From contig CANLNT010000001.1 in NCBI GenBank assembly GCA_947492825.1, positions 2,232,001 through 2,296,000 on the forward strand: a DNA stretch of 64,000 nucleotides, written 5' to 3'. Origin of the DNA: an uncultured Paracoccaceae bacterium. Its GTDB lineage: Bacteria; Pseudomonadota; Alphaproteobacteria; Rhodobacterales; Rhodobacteraceae. Within the stretch, counting starts at the first letter, position 1, and each line of letters begins with the position of its first letter. This document shows positions 34,969-44,274 of the stretch, piece after piece. The translations under genes and the position numbers were made by a program. The notes under the pieces are model-generated. The model made no database searches, was not told where the DNA came from, and saw nothing but the letters and a program-made list of their open reading frames with translations.

Positions 34969-36936
34969 ATGACCCAGACCGAAAAAGACCGCCCCTGGCT
35001 ATTCCGCACCTATGCAGGCCATTCCACGGCCAAGGCGTCAAACGCGCTATACCGGGGCAATCTGGCGAAGGGGCAGACCGGGCTGTCGGTCGCCTTCGAT
35101 CTGCCGACCCAGACGGGGTATGACAGCGACCATGAGTTGAGCGCGGGTGAGGTTGGCAAGGTCGGTGTTCCGGTGTGCCATCTGGGCGATATGCGCGCGC
35201 TGTTTGATCAGATCCCGCTCGAGCAGATGAACACCTCGATGACGATCAACGCCACAGCGCCGTGGCTTCTGTCACTCTATATCGCGGTGGCCGAAGAACA
35301 GGGCGCGAATGTCGCGGCCCTGCAAGGCACGGTGCAAAACGACATCATCAAGGAATACCTGTCGCGCGGCACATATATTTGCCCGCCAGAGCCCAGCCTG
35401 CGGATGATCACCGATGTGGCGGCCTATACGCGGGCCAATCTGCCCAAGTGGAACCCGATGAACGTCTGTTCCTATCACCTGCAAGAGGCGGGAGCGACGC
35501 CAGAGCAGGAATTGGCCTTTGCGCTCGCGACGGCCTGCGCGGTGCTGGATGATCTGAAAGGTAAGGTCGCCCCTGAAGATTTTCCCGCGATGGTGGGCCG
35601 GATTTCATTCTTTGTGAACGCGGGTATCCGCTTTGTCACAGAGCTGTGCAAGATGCGCGCCTTTGTGACACTCTGGGATGAGATTTGCCGCGAGCGCTAT
35701 GGGGTTGAGGACGCGAAATACCGGCGGTTCCGGTATGGTGTGCAAGTGAACAGTCTGGGACTGACCGAGCAGCAACCCGAAAACAACGTCTACCGTATTC
35801 TGATCGAAATGCTGGCGGTGACCCTGTCCAAGAATGCGCGCGCCCGCGCGGTGCAATTGCCTGCGTGGAATGAAGCGCTTGGCCTGCCCCGCCCGTGGGA
35901 CCAGCAATGGTCGCTGCGGATGCAACAGATCCTGGCCTATGAAACCGACCTGTTGGAATACGACGATCTGTTTGACGGCAACCCCGCGATTGACCGCAAG
36001 GTCGAGGCGCTGATGCAGGGTGCCCGCGATGAGTTGCGCCAGATTGACGGCATGGGTGGGGCTGTGAATGCGATTGCCTATATGAAAGGCCGTCTGGTTG
36101 AGGCGAATGCCGCACGGATCGGCGGCATTGAAACCGGGGCCACCACGGTGGTGGGGGTGAACAAATGGCAGGCGGCGGAGGCCTCTCCGCTGACGGCAGG
36201 TGACGATGCGATCATGGTCGCGGATGCGGCGGCAGAGGCGGATCAGGTGCGCCGTCTGGCCGCGTGGAAGCGCGACCGCGATGGCACGGCGGTGATCGCA
36301 GCACTGACCGCGCTGCGGCAAGCGGCCGAAGACGGCAGCAATATCATGGAACCCTCGATTGCCTGCGCCAAGGCGGGTGTCACCACCGGCGAATGGGCCG
36401 ATGTGATCCGCGCGGCCTTTGGTCAATACCGCGCGCCCACTGGCGTCAGTGCGAACCCATCCAACCGCACCGAAGGTCTGGACGATATCCGTGCCCGCGT
36501 GGATGCCGTGAGTCAGACATTGGGGCGGCGCTTGAAATTCCTTGTCGGCAAACCCGGCCTTGACGGTCATTCCAATGGCGCTGAACAAATTGCTGCCCGC
36601 GCCCGCGACTGCGGAATGGATATTTCCTATGAAGGGATTCGCCTGACCCCAGATGAATTGGTTGCCGCAGCCCAATCAGAAGATGTGCATGTGATCGGGC
36701 TTTCAATTTTATCGGGATCGCATATTCCGCTTATTTCCGCATTCATGGAAAAGATGCGCGCCGAAAACCTGAGTCATATTCCGGTTATTGCTGGTGGGAT
36801 TATTCCCGAAGACGATGAGAAACGGCTATATGAAATGGGTATTTCCAAGGTTTATACCCCTAAGGATTTCGAGCTGAATAAGATCATGGATGACATCGTG
36901 ACACTGGTTGACCCAGGGGCAATTGCAGCGGAATAG
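34969..36936 (+). CDS. ecm: Ethylmalonyl-CoA mutase
   Basis: A 655-residue adenosylcobalamin-dependent mutase that turns ethylmalonyl-CoA into methylsuccinyl-CoA. The catalytic barrel holds LSVAFDLPTQTGYDSDHEL and NTSMTINATAPWLLSLY. The C-terminal B12-binding domain has DxHxxG as LDGHSNGAEQ, then GLSILSGSH and AGGIIP. The lack of an N-terminal small-subunit-like region and the closeness to ccrA favour Ecm (MeaA) over methylmalonyl-CoA mutase. The cobalamin salvage genes at the window start could supply its cofactor. Confidence 0.95.
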   Translation: MTQTEKDRPWLFRTYAGHSTAKASNALYRGNLAKGQTGLSVAFDLPTQTGYDSDHELSAGEVGKVGVPVCHLGDMRALFDQIPLEQMNTSMTINATAPWLLSLYIAVAEEQGANVAALQGTVQNDIIKEYLSRGTYICPPEPSLRMITDVAAYTRANLPKWNPMNVCSYHLQEAGATPEQELAFALATACAVLDDLKGKVAPEDFPAMVGRISFFVNAGIRFVTELCKMRAFVTLWDEICRERYGVEDAKYRRFRYGVQVNSLGLTEQQPENNVYRILIEMLAVTLSKNARARAVQLPAWNEALGLPRPWDQQWSLRMQQILAYETDLLEYDDLFDGNPAIDRKVEALMQGARDELRQIDGMGGAVNAIAYMKGRLVEANAARIGGIETGATTVVGVNKWQAAEASPLTAGDDAIMVADAAAEADQVRRLAAWKRDRDGTAVIAALTALRQAAEDGSNIMEPSIACAKAGVTTGEWADVIRAAFGQYRAPTGVSANPSNRTEGLDDIRARVDAVSQTLGRRLKFLVGKPGLDGHSNGAEQIAARARDCGMDISYEGIRLTPDELVAAAQSEDVHVIGLSILSGSHIPLISAFMEKMRAENLSHIPVIAGGIIPEDDEKRLYEMGISKVYTPKDFELNKIMDDIVTLVDPGAIAAE

Positions 36937-37021
36937 CGCATAGATCGCGCTAGGACAAAAAGGCGAATTGCCTTAGTGTGCTCTTGCGTCGAAAAGCGTG
37001 TTGTCACTCAGGAGTATCACG

Positions 37022-37363
37022 ATGAAAAAGTCCGAATTGAAAGCGATGTCACGCAAAGAGTTGGAGAAACTCAAAGTGACGATCGACGAGGTTTTGGAAG
37101 GCCTGGCAGAACGCGATCGTAAGGCCGCATTGGCTGCGGCTGAAAAAGCCGCGGCGGAACATGGCTTTTCTCTGGCTGATTTGGCAAGCGACGCGCCCAA
37201 GAAACGCGGACCGAAACCCGGCAAGAAAGCCAAGGCCAAATCTGTTCCGAAATTTGCCAACCCTGCCGATAAGTCCCAGACCTGGACAGGCAAGGGGCGT
37301 CAGCCGGAATGGTACAAGGCCGAGATTGCAAAAGGCACAAAGCCAGAGGCGATGGCGATCTAG
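37022..37363 (+). CDS. H-NS/HvrA-family DNA-binding protein
   Basis: A 113-residue protein: an N-terminal coiled-coil oligomerisation region (residues 1-45, ELEKLKVTIDEVLEGLAERD), a basic linker rich in Lys and Pro (KKRGPKPGKKAKAK) and the C-terminal DNA-binding motif TWTGKGRQPEWYKAEI. Rhodobacter homologues HvrA and Spb regulate photosynthesis and silence A+T-rich DNA. AGGAG precedes the ATG. The stop TAG is formed by the CTAG at which the adjacent small element has inserted. Confidence 0.93.
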   Translation: MKKSELKAMSRKELEKLKVTIDEVLEGLAERDRKAALAAAEKAAAEHGFSLADLASDAPKKRGPKPGKKAKAKSVPKFANPADKSQTWTGKGRQPEWYKAEIAKGTKPEAMAI

Positions 37364-37386
37364 GGTCAGGACCCATTATTCTGGCG
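37360..37386 (+). repeat. Left terminal inverted repeat plus CTAG target copy
   Basis: The 27 bases are the exact reverse complement of the right copy. The outer four (CTAG) are the probable duplicated target site and the inner 23 are the element end. Confidence 0.88.
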
Positions 37387-37623
37387 CCGCTGGCGCAAAA
37401 TCCGCTAAATCTCAGTGGTTTGGGACGCGCCGGAAAGTGTGGTTCACTTTTCAAGCGGCCCAAGCCGCTGAGGTGACGCGGATTTTACGTCCGCAGGATT
37501 TGGCGGATTTTCATCCTCACTGCGTCACAGAGCCTTGAAATAGAACCACTATTCCTGCGCCTCTGTTCCTTGTGAGAAAGAAAATCTACCAAACCAACGA
37601 CGCCAGAATAATGGGTCCTGACC
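37364..37623. mobile_element. 260-bp MITE-like element flanked by CTAG
   Basis: A non-coding element with 23-bp perfect terminal inverted repeats (starting GGTCAGGACCCATTATT) flanked on both sides by CTAG, consistent with a 4-bp target duplication. There is no transposase ORF inside. The interior has pieces such as CTGGCGCCGCTGGCG that look like subterminal repeats. The ends recall IS5-type elements, but the family is inferred. It sits exactly between two convergent genes, each of whose stop codons is inside the flanking CTAG. Confidence 0.82.
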
Positions 37624-37627
37624 CTAG
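37601..37627 (-). repeat. Right terminal inverted repeat plus CTAG target copy
   Basis: Exact inverted copy of the left end. The outer CTAG also carries the TAG stop of the minus-strand DUF4329 gene. Confidence 0.88.
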
Positions 37628-38139
37628 TCGTTCAGCTTTTGCACCAATTCATCGAACGTATAGCGTTCCGCAATTGCGCCATTCAGACCTTTGCGGAAAC
37701 CCGGTGCAACGGGCAGACACCCAACACCACAGATTTGACGGGCGACCCATGCGCGCCCGTCGACATACCACAGCCGCCCACCGGGGGTTGAGACATATCC
37801 GTTCAACAGGAATTCCGCGTCACTTTCCATATCCACGTCGCTGGGAATTTCATTGAAATAGCCGTGATCAAATGCGCCGTGGGTGTGATAGGACGCAACC
37901 ACCGCCAGATCATCGGGAAAGGGCGCGCCACAACTGGCCTGGGTACCTGCGGTGGCAGGTGATGCGACCAATTCCCCAGCGGCGTTGTAGCCAATAAAGC
38001 CGCAGTATTCACGGCGTTTGCGAAAGGACAAGTCTTGCAGGCTGGCCAAGACCTCGCGCGCCACGGCCACCTCAGCCGCGTCCTGCGCCCGCACAGGTGC
38101 CCCGAACAGGATCGCAATCAACATGGTTTGCCGCAGCAT
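37624..38139 (-). CDS. Secreted DUF4329-type protein with JAMM-like residues
   Basis: A 171-residue protein with a signal peptide (cleavage after about residue 18, VRA-QD). The core reads EYCGFIGYNAAGEL, then SYHTHGAFDHGY, EIPSDVDMESDAEF and GGRLWYVDG, the DUF4329 pattern. HxHG followed by SxxD resembles the zinc site of JAMM metalloproteases, so a peptidase-like role is conceivable but not established. Three Cys near the C-terminal half may form disulfides. The stop lies in the element's CTAG flank. Confidence 0.78.
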   Translation of the reverse strand: MLRQTMLIAILFGAPVRAQDAAEVAVAREVLASLQDLSFRKRREYCGFIGYNAAGELVASPATAGTQASCGAPFPDDLAVVASYHTHGAFDHGYFNEIPSDVDMESDAEFLLNGYVSTPGGRLWYVDGRAWVARQICGVGCLPVAPGFRKGLNGAIAERYTFDELVQKLND

Positions 38140-38199
38140 GGGGGTTCCTTCGCCGGTGAACTGGGCCTAGCCTAGCGGCAACAACAAAGGACAGCAAAG

Positions 38200-38904
38200 A
38201 TGACAATTCATATCGGTGCAACAGACGGTGACATTGCCCCTACGGTGCTGATGCCCGGCGATCCTTATCGCGCGAAATGGGCGGCAGAGACATTTCTGGA
38301 CGATGCCCGTCTGGTGAACGAAGTGCGCGGGATGCTGGGGTTTACCGGCACATGGAACGGGCATCCGGTGACCATTCAGGGCAGCGGCATGGGGATGCCC
38401 AGCCTGTCAATCTATGCCAATGAGCTGATCAAGGACTACGACGCGCAAACGTTGATCCGCATCGGATCCTGCGGCGGGATGCAGGACAGCGTGGCGATCC
38501 GTGATGTGATCCTGGCGATGACCGCCTCTACCGTCTCGACGCCCTCGCGCGGTATCTTCAAGGAATTGCAATTCGCCCCCTGTGCCGACTGGGGTTTGCT
38601 GGCGGCGGCCCATGCGGCAGCCACGGCCAAGGGGACGACGACCCATGTGGGCGGCATTTATTCCTCGGACGTGTTCTATGACGAGCGGCCCGATTTGAAC
38701 GAACAGATGGTGCGGCATGGGATATTGGGGGTCGAGATGGAAGCAGCAGAGCTTTACACCCTCGCCGCCCGCTATGGCCGCCGTGCGCTGGCCGTGCTGA
38801 CGGTCAGCGACCACTTGATCACGCACGAAGCGCTGCCCGCGGCAGACCGCGAACGGTCCTTTGGCGACATGGTCGAGATTGCCCTGCAAGCGGCGTTTGC
38901 CTAG
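38200..38904 (+). CDS. deoD: Purine-nucleoside phosphorylase
   Basis: A 234-residue hexameric-type PNP. The N-terminus has [13 protein letters not shown], the phosphate site is [10 protein letters not shown], and [16 protein letters not shown] is the ribose/base site. It splits purine nucleosides with phosphate. It is not in the same operon as the nucleoside transporter at 20-26 kb but would act on the same substrates. Confidence 0.95.
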   Translation: MTIHIGATDGDIAPTVLMPGDPYRAKWAAETFLDDARLVNEVRGMLGFTGTWNGHPVTIQGSGMGMPSLSIYANELIKDYDAQTLIRIGSCGGMQDSVAIRDVILAMTASTVSTPSRGIFKELQFAPCADWGLLAAAHAAATAKGTTTHVGGIYSSDVFYDERPDLNEQMVRHGILGVEMEAAELYTLAARYGRRALAVLTVSDHLITHEALPAADRERSFGDMVEIALQAAFA

Positions 38905-38929
38905 CGCGCGATTATTCGACGCATCATCG

Positions 38930-39775
38930 TCACCGCCCGTGGCTGCGGTCGTAGCCATTGACCGGCGGGCTGTCCCATGTGGTCAGCGCCGCCGGGCGCA
39001 GCACCTCCATCCGCAAGGGGTGGCAGGGGGCGGTGTCGCTGGAATGCTCGGACGAACAATCACCGCCCGGGCAGGCGGACAGGACCGCCAGCAGGTCGAT
39101 TTCTGCCAAAAGCTCCAGATAGTCGCCGGGGCGCACCGGGCTGGCCTTCATGAAATACTGGCCGGTGTCGCGGGTAAAACCGGTGCACATGAAGACATTC
39201 AGCACGTCGTGCACATGGACCTCTGCCGCGTCTAACGACAGCCCGGTGGCATCCGCCAGCGCGCGGGTCAGGTTGGAATGGCAGCAGTGGTGGTACTGGC
39301 TGCCCGACAAGAGGTTGCCAGTGTAAGGATCGCAGCGGGTGCCAATCACGTCATGAACACCGCCGCCAAATTCATCAAACCCATACCAGCCAAGCGTGTC
39401 ATGCGTCACCGTCGCCATGGGCCGCAAATGCGGAAAGCAGGACCACATCCGGTCACCGGTGGTGATATGGGTGCCGTGCAGCGCGCGGGTCTTGCCGGAA
39501 TAGAATCGCTCTGACAGATCGCTGGCGTTGAACAGGTTCAGATCCCCCACCTGCGGCCCCTCAACCGAATGAATGCGCAGGATATGCCCGGCGGGCACTG
39601 TCACGCTTGCGGCATCGCGGGGCGGCACAAGCACCTCTGCGACCTGTGTCAAATCGGCCCGCAACGCGGCATACGCAGCCAAATCGGGCTGCGGCAAAGT
39701 CTCGGTCGGATAACAGATGACCGGCACAACCGCGCGGCGCGCATCTGCATCTTCAGGGGGGGTCACATCACTCAT
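38930..39775 (-). CDS. DUF1989 (urea carboxylase-associated) family protein
   Basis: A 281-residue protein with the DUF1989 core: PAGHILRIHSVEGPQVGDLN, RFYSGKTRALHG, CFPHLRPMATVTHDT, HDVIGTRCDPYTG and NVFMCTGFT. Conserved Cys and His hint at a metal site. Family members are associated with urea carboxylase and guanidine or aminomethyl metabolism, but the reaction here is unknown. The ATG at MSDVTPPED was preferred because the 29 codons upstream look non-coding. Confidence 0.85.
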   Translation of the reverse strand: MSDVTPPEDADARRAVVPVICYPTETLPQPDLAAYAALRADLTQVAEVLVPPRDAASVTVPAGHILRIHSVEGPQVGDLNLFNASDLSERFYSGKTRALHGTHITTGDRMWSCFPHLRPMATVTHDTLGWYGFDEFGGGVHDVIGTRCDPYTGNLLSGSQYHHCCHSNLTRALADATGLSLDAAEVHVHDVLNVFMCTGFTRDTGQYFMKASPVRPGDYLELLAEIDLLAVLSACPGGDCSSEHSSDTAPCHPLRMEVLRPAALTTWDSPPVNGYDRSHGR

Positions 39776-39867
39776 CCCCCGACCCTGCCGCAAATGATCT
39801 TTCTTTTGAACGAAAATATGCCCGCCGGAGGCATCGCCCTGCCGGATGGCAGGGCCAAACATCGTGC

Positions 39868-39885
39868 GGCGGGCCTTGGCCCGCC
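39868..39885 (-). terminator. Hairpin downstream of sdhB
   Basis: GGCGGGCC and GGCCCGCC meet across TT shortly after the sdhB stop. There is no T run, so it may be a stabilising hairpin or a rho-assisted terminator of the sdh operon. Confidence 0.4.
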
Positions 39886-39898
39886 TCGATTCAACAGA

Positions 39899-40678
39899 TC
39901 ACACGACGCGTTCGACCAGCTTTTTCTTGATGTCGGCAATTGCTGCAGCCGGGTTCAGCCCCTTGGGGCAGGTCTTGGCGCAGTTCATGATCGTGTGACA
40001 GCGATAGAGCTTGAACGGATCTTCCAGATCGTCCAACCGCTCGCCTGTCGCCTCATCCCGGCTGTCTACGATCCAGCGGTGCGCCGCCAACAGGGCTGCT
40101 GGCCCCAGATAGCGGTCACCATTCCACCAATAGGACGGGCAGGATGTGGAACAACAGGCGCACATCACGCATTCATACCCACCATCGAGCTTTTTGCGGT
40201 CTTCAATCGACTGCTTCCACTCTTTCGCGGGCGTGTTGGTCTTGGTTTCCAGCCACGGCATGATGCTGGCGTGCTGGGCATAAAAGTGGGTCAGATCCGG
40301 GATCAGATCCTTGACCACGGGCATGTGTGGCAGCGGATAGATCTTCACATCGCCCTGCACCTCATCAAGGCCATAGATACAGGCCAGCGTGTTGATCCCG
40401 TCGATGTTCATCGCACAAGACCCGCAAATGCCTTCGCGGCAGGACCGGCGGAAAGTCAGCGTCGGATCAATCTCGTTCTTGATCTTGATCAGCGCATCCA
40501 GAATCATCGGCCCACAGGTGTCGAGATCGACGAAATAGGTGTCCAGCGACGGGTTCTTTCCGTCATCTGGGTTCCAGCGATAAATCTGGACCTTTTTGAC
40601 GTTGGTCGCACCCTCGGGCTTGGGCCAGGTCTTGCCGGTGACCATACGAGAATTCTTGGGAAGCGTCAGTTGAACCAT
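39899..40678 (-). CDS. sdhB: Succinate dehydrogenase iron-sulfur subunit
   Basis: A 259-residue subunit of complex II that passes electrons from FAD to quinone. It contains the [2Fe-2S] ligands in [15 protein letters not shown]...C, the [4Fe-4S] set in [11 protein letters not shown], and the [3Fe-4S] set in [12 protein letters not shown]. It is the last gene of the sdh operon, but three small genes separate it from sdhA. Confidence 0.97.
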   Translation of the reverse strand: MVQLTLPKNSRMVTGKTWPKPEGATNVKKVQIYRWNPDDGKNPSLDTYFVDLDTCGPMILDALIKIKNEIDPTLTFRRSCREGICGSCAMNIDGINTLACIYGLDEVQGDVKIYPLPHMPVVKDLIPDLTHFYAQHASIMPWLETKTNTPAKEWKQSIEDRKKLDGGYECVMCACCSTSCPSYWWNGDRYLGPAALLAAHRWIVDSRDEATGERLDDLEDPFKLYRCHTIMNCAKTCPKGLNPAAAIADIKKKLVERVV

Positions 40679-40698
40679 CGGTCAAACCTTTCGATAAC

Positions 40699-40983
40699 TT
40701 AGCGGAGCGCGGGCGGGCGAATGGGCGCTTGCCCGGTGCGCCGCAGCACGCAGGATTCGTAGACTGCGACGGGGTCCGCCCCGCGCAGGAAATCGGATGA
40801 GACCCCAACAGAGCCTTCGAAAAAGCCCCCGGTCCGAGAGTTCGTGCCCACAGTGATGTTTCCCGTCGGCCCTTGGGCCGCACGCGCGCGTTCCTCGCAT
40901 TGCTGTGCCACCTTTTCGGGGTCGGGCGGCGGAAGATCGCAGGCGGCAAGGGCGAAGACCAAAAGTGGGGCAAAGCGGATCAC
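40699..40983 (-). CDS. Small lipoprotein between sdhA and sdhB
   Basis: A 94-residue protein with a short signal and lipobox (LAAC, Cys15). The mature part has two further Cys (VAQQCEER and YESCVLRR) and the segment GNITVGTNSRTGGFFEGSVGV. No known domain is recognised. It overlaps the gene upstream by 4 bases and lies 20 bases before sdhB, so it is in the sdh transcript. Confidence 0.78.
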   Translation of the reverse strand: MIRFAPLLVFALAACDLPPPDPEKVAQQCEERARAAQGPTGNITVGTNSRTGGFFEGSVGVSSDFLRGADPVAVYESCVLRRTGQAPIRPPALR

Positions 40984-41267
40984 TGCAGCGCGTCCCCGGC
41001 ACAGGCAAACAGGGTCTCAAGATCGACGTATTCGCTCATGACGCTGTCACGCGCTTCGGTGGTTTTGGCCGCATTCAGCGCGGCAATGCCGTCGCCTTGC
41101 AATTGCTCCACACCGCAGTTCACGATTGTTTCGGCGGCTTTCGGATCACCAATCTCACTTGCGACATCGGCAAGCAAGGCCGCACGTGCGTCTTCGGTCA
41201 CTTGTGCCAAGACCGCGACGGGCGAGAGGCACAGCGTGGCCAGAACGAAATGTTTGAAAATCCGCAT
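40980..41267 (-). CDS. Small secreted protein between sdhA and sdhB
   Basis: A 95-residue protein with a Sec signal (FVLATLCLSPVAVLA-Q, cleavage near residue 21). The mature part is predicted helical with two Cys (IVNCGVEQL and LFACAGDAL) that could form a disulfide. No family is recognised. The second Met was used as start because the signal peptide begins there. Confidence 0.75.
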   Translation of the reverse strand: MRIFKHFVLATLCLSPVAVLAQVTEDARAALLADVASEIGDPKAAETIVNCGVEQLQGDGIAALNAAKTTEARDSVMSEYVDLETLFACAGDALQ

Positions 41268-41269
41268 CC

Positions 41270-41686
41270 CTATCGCCCCGTACAATATTGCGACCCGCCA
41301 TAAATTACCGACGCACCTGCGGGACAGGAGGCAGACCGGGGTTGCGCGACCGGCGTCCGCACCCGGGCCGCCGGGCTTAACCCGCCAGAGACTTCGGTCA
41401 CGGGTGTCGCAACGGCAGGAAGTCGGGATGCCGCGCAGTCGTTGATCCGGTCAGCCAGGCCTTGCGACAAACGCTCGGTGGGCACAATCACAACGCTTGC
41501 GCGCTGGGTGCCGCCAGAGAGTTCGACCCGCGCACGGGTTTGGATCGGGAAGATTGCATCGCCCTGCTCTTTGGCGCAGGCGAATATCGCGTCTTCCTGT
41601 GCCTTCACGGTTGGACCGACGACCGTTGCCGCGCAGCCCGATAGCGCAAGAGCGGCGGCCGAAAAAACAAGACTTGCGGACCGCAT
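41270..41686 (-). CDS. Small lipoprotein directly after sdhA
   Basis: A 138-residue protein with a lipobox (LALSGC) near residue 18 and four further Cys. The central part DAIFACAKEQGDAIFPIQTR, then VVIVPTERLSQGLADRINDC, gives way to a Pro- and Ala-rich tail ending SCPAGASVIYGGSQYC. No domain is recognised. The ATG overlaps the sdhA stop (TGATG), so it is translationally coupled to sdhA. Confidence 0.77.
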   Translation of the reverse strand: MRSASLVFSAAALALSGCAATVVGPTVKAQEDAIFACAKEQGDAIFPIQTRARVELSGGTQRASVVIVPTERLSQGLADRINDCAASRLPAVATPVTEVSGGLSPAARVRTPVAQPRSASCPAGASVIYGGSQYCTGR

Positions 41687-43491
41687 CAATAAACCCTCGC
41701 CTTTGGCGCGATCTTCTTAAGGTCAATCCCGCCCTCGTCCTGCGTTGTCAGCGGGTCCAGATGCACGGGGCGATAGCTGAGCGTTGTCTTGGCACCGTCG
41801 ACATTCGCCAGCGAATGCACCCGCCACTTTTTGTCATCGCGGTCGGGGTAATCCTCGTGCGCGTGGGCGCCACGGCTTTCCTTGCGCGCCTCGGCGCCAA
41901 CAATCGTCGCCAGCGCGTTGGGCATCAGGTTGCCCATTTCCAGCGTTTCCATCAGGTCAGAGTTCCAGACCAGCGACCGGTCGGTGACTTTCAGATCGCC
42001 CATCTTGCCGGCGATGGCTTCCATCTTTTTCACACCCTCGGCCAGCGTCTTGTCGGTGCGGAAGACGGCGGCGTCTTCTTGCATTGCCTTTTGCATCTCA
42101 AGCCGCAGTTCCGCGGTCGGGGTGGCCCCATCGGCGTGGCGCACATTGTCGAAACGGTCAAAGGCTTGATCGACCGAGGCCTGATTCAGCACAGGGTTTG
42201 CTGCATTGGGGTCCACAACCTCACCTGCCTTGATCGCGGCGGCACGGCCAAAGACCACAAGGTCGATCAGGCTGTTTGACCCCAGACGGTTCGCGCCGTG
42301 GACGGATGCGCAACCCGCTTCGCCCACGGCCATCAGGCCGAGCACAACCGCATCGGGGTTATCCTTGGTCGGGTTCAGCACCTCACCCCAGTAATTCGTG
42401 GGGATACCGCCCATGTTATAGTGCACGGTGGGCAACACAGGGATCGGTTCCTTGGTCAGGTCCACGCCTGCAAAGATGCGCGCGCTTTCTGAGATACCGG
42501 GCAGACGCAGATCAAGCGTCTCGGGCGGCAGGTGGTTGAGGTGCAGGTGGATGTGATCGCCCTGCGGCCCGACCCCGCGGCCCTCGCGGATTTCCATTGT
42601 CATACAGCGCGACACCACATCGCGCGACGCCAGATCCTTGTAGGTCGGTGCATAGCGTTCCATGAAACGCTCACCTTCGGAGTTGGTCAGATAGCCGCCT
42701 TCGCCCCGCGCCCCTTCTGTAATCAGGCAACCTGCGCCATAGATACCAGTCGGGTGGAATTGCACAAACTCCATATCTTGCAGGGGCAAGCCTTGGCGGG
42801 CGACCATGCCGCCACCGTCGCCGGTGCAAGTGTGGGCGCTGGTGGCAGAGAAATAGGCGCGGCCATAGCCGCCGGTCGCCAGAACGGTCGTCTTGGCGTT
42901 GAAGACATGCATGGTGCCGTCATCAAGTTTCCACGCGACCACACCCTGACATTGCCCGTCTTCGGACATGATCAGATCGGTGGCGAAATATTCGATGTAA
43001 AACTCGGCCTTTTGTTTCAGGCTTTGGCCATACAGCGTGTGCAGGATCGCGTGGCCGGTGCGGTCGGCGGCAGCGCAGGTGCGCTGCACAGGCGGGCCTT
43101 CGCCAAATTCGGTGGTGTGGCCGCCAAATGGGCGCTGATAGATGTTACCCTCTTCGGTGCGGGAAAACGGCACGCCGTAATGTTCCAGCTCATAAACCGC
43201 CTTGGGCGCTTCGCGGGCGAGGTATTCCATCGCATCGGTATCACCCAGCCAGTCCGACCCCTTGACGGTGTCATACATGTGCCACTGCCAGCTGTCGGGG
43301 CCCATGTTGCCGAGCGAGGCGGCGATACCGCCCTGGGCGGCAACGGTGTGCGACCGGGTCGGAAAGACCTTGGTGATACAGGCGGTTTTCAGACCCTGTT
43401 CAGCAAGGCCCAATGTGGCGCGCAAACCGGCACCCCCAGCACCCACCACAATGGCGTCATAGACATGCGTTTCGTATTCGTAAGCGGCCAT
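41686..43491 (-). CDS. sdhA: Succinate dehydrogenase flavoprotein subunit
   Basis: A 601-residue FAD subunit that oxidises succinate to fumarate. It contains the dinucleotide motif [20 protein letters not shown], the flavinylated His in [13 protein letters not shown], the active-site region [10 protein letters not shown] and the C-terminal RPVHLDPLT. The length is normal. It lies 18 bases after sdhD. Confidence 0.98.
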   Translation of the reverse strand: MAAYEYETHVYDAIVVGAGGAGLRATLGLAEQGLKTACITKVFPTRSHTVAAQGGIAASLGNMGPDSWQWHMYDTVKGSDWLGDTDAMEYLAREAPKAVYELEHYGVPFSRTEEGNIYQRPFGGHTTEFGEGPPVQRTCAAADRTGHAILHTLYGQSLKQKAEFYIEYFATDLIMSEDGQCQGVVAWKLDDGTMHVFNAKTTVLATGGYGRAYFSATSAHTCTGDGGGMVARQGLPLQDMEFVQFHPTGIYGAGCLITEGARGEGGYLTNSEGERFMERYAPTYKDLASRDVVSRCMTMEIREGRGVGPQGDHIHLHLNHLPPETLDLRLPGISESARIFAGVDLTKEPIPVLPTVHYNMGGIPTNYWGEVLNPTKDNPDAVVLGLMAVGEAGCASVHGANRLGSNSLIDLVVFGRAAAIKAGEVVDPNAANPVLNQASVDQAFDRFDNVRHADGATPTAELRLEMQKAMQEDAAVFRTDKTLAEGVKKMEAIAGKMGDLKVTDRSLVWNSDLMETLEMGNLMPNALATIVGAEARKESRGAHAHEDYPDRDDKKWRVHSLANVDGAKTTLSYRPVHLDPLTTQDEGGIDLKKIAPKARVY

Positions 43492-43509
43492 CTGGAAAGC
43501 TCCGGCAGA

Positions 43510-43881
43510 TTAAAGGGCGAGGCGCACGACGGCGAAAACACCGGCGGCGGCTGCAGCATAGGACAGGCAAATCATGCCGATGATGGCGGCCTTGCGGGCA
43601 AAGCCGTGTACGTAATCCTCGATCAAGGTCTGCACGCCACCGCGAAAGTGATAGAAGCCCACGAAGATTGTCAGCCCGGCAATGATCGCAGGCACAGGCC
43701 GCTGGTAATAGGCGACCACTTCTTCATAGGGTTGGCCCAGCACAGCGCCGAAGGTGAACATGAAGGCGATTACCAGCGGCACAAGGGCCACGGATGTCAC
43801 CATCATTTTCCAGTGATGATCTGTCCCCGTCTTGGCAGAGCCCATACCAGCGGCGCGTTTGCGGTCGGTCAAATAAGCCAT
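43510..43881 (-). CDS. sdhD: Succinate dehydrogenase membrane anchor subunit
   Basis: A 123-residue anchor with three hydrophobic helices. GSAKTGTDHHWKMMVTS begins the first, VGFYHFRGGVQTLIEDYVHG carries the haem/quinone-region His, and the last helix ends VRLAL. Together with SdhC it binds haem b and ubiquinone. It follows sdhC by nine bases. Confidence 0.93.
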   Translation of the reverse strand: MAYLTDRKRAAGMGSAKTGTDHHWKMMVTSVALVPLVIAFMFTFGAVLGQPYEEVVAYYQRPVPAIIAGLTIFVGFYHFRGGVQTLIEDYVHGFARKAAIIGMICLSYAAAAAGVFAVVRLAL

Positions 43882-43890
43882 GCGGACCCC

Positions 43891-44274
43891 CTAGACGACG
43901 ATTGCAGTAAAGATGGTCAGCAGAACGCTGGCGATGATGGCGGCCTGTGCATAAGTCTCTGACCGTTTGACATCGAGCATATGGCCGCTGTCCCAGATCA
44001 GGTGACGCACGCCAAACAGCAGGTGATACCAGACTGCCCAGACCGACAGGAACATGACCAGATCGCCAAACCAGCTGGTGACAAAGCCATTGGCAGCGGC
44101 AAAAGCATCCGGCCCGGTCGCGGCGGCCACGAACCACCAAACGATCATCAGGGCCGCCACAATTAGGGCGTTGCCCGTGAGGCGCGTAAAGATCGAGGTC
44201 ATGGAGGTCAGTTGCGGACGATAGATCGTCAGATGCGGCGAAAGAGGGCGATTGCCCCGGTTCACATCGGCCAT
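43891..44274 (-). CDS. sdhC: Succinate dehydrogenase cytochrome b556 subunit
   Basis: A 127-residue subunit with the family start RPLSPHLTIYRPQLTSMTSI, including the quinone-site Ser and Arg, three membrane helices and the haem-ligand region WYHLLFGVRHLIWDSGH. The ATG with AAGAAGGGA seven bases upstream was chosen over a longer reading. First gene of the operon; the upstream region holds the paired TGTGATCACA boxes. Confidence 0.96.
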   Translation of the reverse strand: MADVNRGNRPLSPHLTIYRPQLTSMTSIFTRLTGNALIVAALMIVWWFVAAATGPDAFAAANGFVTSWFGDLVMFLSVWAVWYHLLFGVRHLIWDSGHMLDVKRSETYAQAAIIASVLLTIFTAIVV

